Source: Bog-159 sp963756605
Lineage (GTDB): Bacteria; Acidobacteriota; Terriglobia; Bryobacterales; Bryobacteraceae
Direction of reading: 5' to 3'
DNA: 64,000 nt
Assembly: GCA_963756605.1 (NCBI GenBank)
Contig: CAVWOT010000003.1
Location: 421,095 to 485,094 of the forward strand
Positions 61,873-64,000 of this stretch are shown piece after piece. A model generated the notes under the pieces. The model was not told where the DNA came from. It ran no database searches and saw only the letters and a list, made by a program, of their open reading frames with translations. The translations under genes and the position numbers were made by a program. The number at the start of each line of letters is the position of its first letter. The first letter of the stretch is position 1.

Positions 61873-62566
61873 CGCGGCCCGGACACGGCAGCGGGTGCTA
61901 GCCCTTTTCCTCCCCATCGCCGCCGTGCTCTACATAAGTGCCGAGGCACTGAGCCCCAAGGGCACCGACCAGGTGGCAACGGACACGGCGACCGCGCTCC
62001 AGCTGCTGGCCATCGCGGCGAAGCACCCGACACAGCTCTACATCGCGGGCACGTGCGCGGTTCTCGCGTTGGGGGCTCTGGCCGTCTCCTACGCAGCGAT
62101 CGCCGCGCTGGCCAGAAACCGCGGTTCGGCCCTGGCCACCGTCGCGGCGCTGATCGGGGGAATCGGGGCCTTCTGCGGAGCCATCATCGAAGTCCTGGTC
62201 TTCCCCAACCTCGCCGCCGCCGCCACGGCCCACACGACACGCGGCGCGGCCGCGCAGTTCCTGGTGACAACCTTCAATTCCGGGTTCGGCCATGGGTTCG
62301 AATACGCCTATTTCATCGGCATTTACGTGGCACCGCTGCTCATGGGGATTGCGCTGTGGCGAAGCCGGGCCGTTCCGCGCTGGCTGGCGGTCCTGTTCTT
62401 CGCCGGCCTGGAAGTCGCCCAGCAGCAGATATCCTCAGGTCCGGTCGTCATCCTGTACATGCTGCCATTCGCGGCCGCGATGGTCCTGCTGGCCGCCCGG
62501 ATCTGGCAGGCAGCCGCCCAGCGAGCCAGCCAATCGCAACCGGAGCCAGCCAGCGCACCCGCGTGA
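61865..62566 (+). CDS. Multi-pass membrane protein (DUF4386-like)
   Basis: 233 aa with about six helices: VLALFLPIAAVLYISAEAL, LYIAGTCAVLALGALAVSYAAIAAL, LATVAALIGGIGAFCGAIIEVLVF, FEYAYFIGIYVAPLLMGIALW, WLAVLFFAGLEVA and VVILYMLPFAAAMVLLAA. Resembles actinobacterial integral membrane proteins of unknown role. The 250 bp after it (to 62820) show no clear gene, only a short frame whose end (RFEIVVFRLPGRAAAVAARR) could be a gene scrap. Confidence 0.75.
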   Translation: MDNAARTRQRVLALFLPIAAVLYISAEALSPKGTDQVATDTATALQLLAIAAKHPTQLYIAGTCAVLALGALAVSYAAIAALARNRGSALATVAALIGGIGAFCGAIIEVLVFPNLAAAATAHTTRGAAAQFLVTTFNSGFGHGFEYAYFIGIYVAPLLMGIALWRSRAVPRWLAVLFFAGLEVAQQQISSGPVVILYMLPFAAAMVLLAARIWQAAAQRASQSQPEPASAPA

Positions 62567-62820
62567 CAGCGTTCAAAGGCGTCCCCGCCAGTTGCTCGAC
62601 CGCCAGCCCGGCACCGAGGAGTTTCTCTCTTCCCGACTGCTCCAACGTCGCCTCGATCCTCCACCGACCCGGGGCTCGCCGTGGCGGAATGCCTCAATCC
62701 AGAGCGCCAGCGGACGCTCGCGCGACGACTTGCTGAACGGCCAGCGCTTCGAGATTGTGGTCTTCCGCCTGCCCGGGCGGGCCGCCGCGGTCGCGGCCCG
62801 CAGGGTCGCGGTGGCCTAGG

Positions 62821-64000
62821 ATGGCCGTCATGGCCAGACCGGTGGTCGTGGTTGTCGATGCCGAGGACGCTAGCCGCCAGGCGCTGGCGCGGGAGCTGGA
62901 AGGCCGGTACGGGGCGGATTACCGGATCATGTGCAGCGCGTCGCCGGAGGAGGCGCTGGCCGGGCTGGAGCAGCTTCGGGGTGAAGGCGCCGACGTGCCG
63001 CTGGTCCTGGCTGACCAGTGGATGCCGGTCAGGACCGGCGCGCAATTCCTCGCGCGGGTGCGTGAGCTGTATCCCACCGCCCGGCGGGTGCTGCTGATCA
63101 CCTGGGGCGACCAGTCGGCCCCCGCGCCCATCGTGGAGGCGGCGGCGCTGGGGCAGATCGACTTCTACCTGCCCAAGCCGGTGTGGTCGCCGGATGAGCA
63201 GTTCCACCGGGCAATCACCGAGTCGCTCGAGCAGTGGTGGCGCCAGCAGGGCGGGCAGTTCGCGGCGGTTACCGTGATCGGGACGGAGCCGTCGGCCCGG
63301 GTGCACGAGATCCGCGACCTGCTGACCCGTAACAGCATCCCGTTCGGGTTCCAGCGCGCTGACTCCGAGGAGGGCAGCGCGGCCTTGCAGCGGCTCGGCC
63401 TGGACCAGTCCTCCGGGCCCGTGGTGACGCTCTACACCGGGGTGGTGCTGGCCGACCCCGCGAACGCCCAGGTTGCTGAGGCGCTCGGGGTGAGTACCCG
63501 GCCCGCGGAGACGACGTACGACGTGGTCGTCGTGGGAGCCGGGCCGGCCTGGCCGCCGCGGTGTACGGGGCTTCGGAGGGGCTGCGCACGGCGTTGCTGG
63601 AGCGGGAGGCTTTCGGCGGCCAGGCCGGAACGAGCTCGCTGATCAGGAACTATCTCGGATTCCCCCGCGGGATAAGCGGCGCGGAACTAGCCGGGCGGGC
63701 CTACGAGCAGGCCTGGATGTTCGGAACGCAGTTCGTCTACGGCAACCCGGCGACCTCGCTGGCTATCGACGGTGATCTGTGCGTCGTCGGGCTCCAGGAC
63801 GGAAGCGCGGTCACCAGCCGCGCCGCGGTCATCGCGACCGGCGTCTCCTACCGGCGGCTCGCCGTCCCCGGACTGGAATCGCTGGCAGGTGCCGGCGTGT
63901 TCTACGGAGCCGCGACGACACAGGCCCAGGCTCTGGCCGGGAAGCGGGCATTCGTGGTCGGCGGCGGTAACTCGGCCGGGCAGGCGGCCCTGCACCTGTC
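62821..64000 (+). pseudogene. Receiver-domain / thioredoxin-reductase fusion, frameshifted and cut by the window edge
   Basis: Residues 1-130 form a CheY-like receiver (VVVVVDAEDASRQALARELE, phospho-acceptor Asp65 in LVLADQWMPVRTG, Lys in FYLPKPVW). Residues 145-225 look thioredoxin/glutaredoxin-like but without a CxxC (VTVIGTEPSARVHEIRDLLTRNSIPF). Then TYDVVVVGAGP starts an FAD-binding thioredoxin-reductase-like domain. The tract GGGCCGGCCTGG at 63541 lacks one 4-base CCGG unit compared with the expected GPAGLAAAVYGASEGL; in the next frame the domain continues (LLEREAFGGQAG, AVIATGVSYRRL, VVGGGNSAGQAAL) to the edge. Such receiver-reductase fusions occur in actinomycetes, their signal is unknown. 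Confidence 0.85.

Overview
The window reads as two different genomes joined near base 32,395. The left half (about 1-32,330) has moderate-to-high GC and looks like soil Acidobacteriota of the Solibacter/Bryobacter kind. Evidence: a flagellar cluster with a FliW-CsrA pair, a PadR regulator followed by an orphan 'ADOP' FtsX-type permease, GloVer-type beta-propeller debris, and many broken insertion sequences. The right half (about 32,400-64,000) has very high GC with strong G/C at third codon positions. Its genes are typical of a filamentous soil actinomycete: GAF-ANTAR proteins, a 13E12-type HNH remnant, PIN toxins, WD40 repeats, a Rieske dioxygenase cluster, a one-chain acyl-CoA carboxylase and HoxX. 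A real inter-phylum transfer of this size is less likely than a chimeric contig, because both sides of the seam are broken genes (an IS91-type fragment and a WD40 gene).

Left half. An Old Yellow Enzyme gene is cut by the left edge. After a structured leader comes a very large flagellin (1,286 aa), then fliD, a small helical protein, fliW, csrA, a lytic transglycosylase and two small unknown proteins. Facing them is the basal-body/export operon flgB-flgC-fliE-fliF-fliG-fliH-fliI-fliJ on the minus strand. A PilZ c-di-GMP receptor diverges from flgB. From 16.5 to 24.4 kb lies an insertion-sequence graveyard: an IS256-type transposase gene interrupted by an ISAzo13-type element, a second truncated ISAzo13 copy directly abutting the first, a CHC2/Toprim primase-like gene that has lost its 5' end, GloVer, IS630 and kinesin-light-chain TPR relics, and the 3' part of a group II intron. 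PadR/ADOP, a GT39-like membrane glycosyltransferase and a HAD hydrolase flanked by a direct repeat follow.

Right half. It begins with a frame-broken WD40 gene and two PIN-domain genes. An aromatic-ring dihydroxylation locus follows: Rieske alpha and beta subunits, an 87-aa protein and a dihydrodiol dehydrogenase on the minus strand, with an acyl-CoA synthetase, LLM oxidoreductase and SnoaL-like protein transcribed divergently around a palindromic operator candidate. Then come a secreted type-B carboxylesterase, a 1,060-aa fusion of biotin carboxylase, biotin carrier and carboxyltransferase, two GAF-ANTAR genes, a compact lactonase / iron alcohol dehydrogenase / FmdB operon resembling the gamma-butyrolactone (blc) route, a GDSL lipoprotein, a GH2 glycosidase, a frameshifted hoxX with no hydrogenase genes in view, and a tightly overlapped five-gene operon of unknown purpose. 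The right edge cuts a receiver-thioredoxin-reductase fusion that is also frameshifted.

Several frame breaks lie in homopolymer or short-repeat tracts (A7, G6 twice, G5, CCGG). They may be sequencing or assembly errors rather than true pseudogenes, and each should be checked against reads before biological conclusions are drawn.
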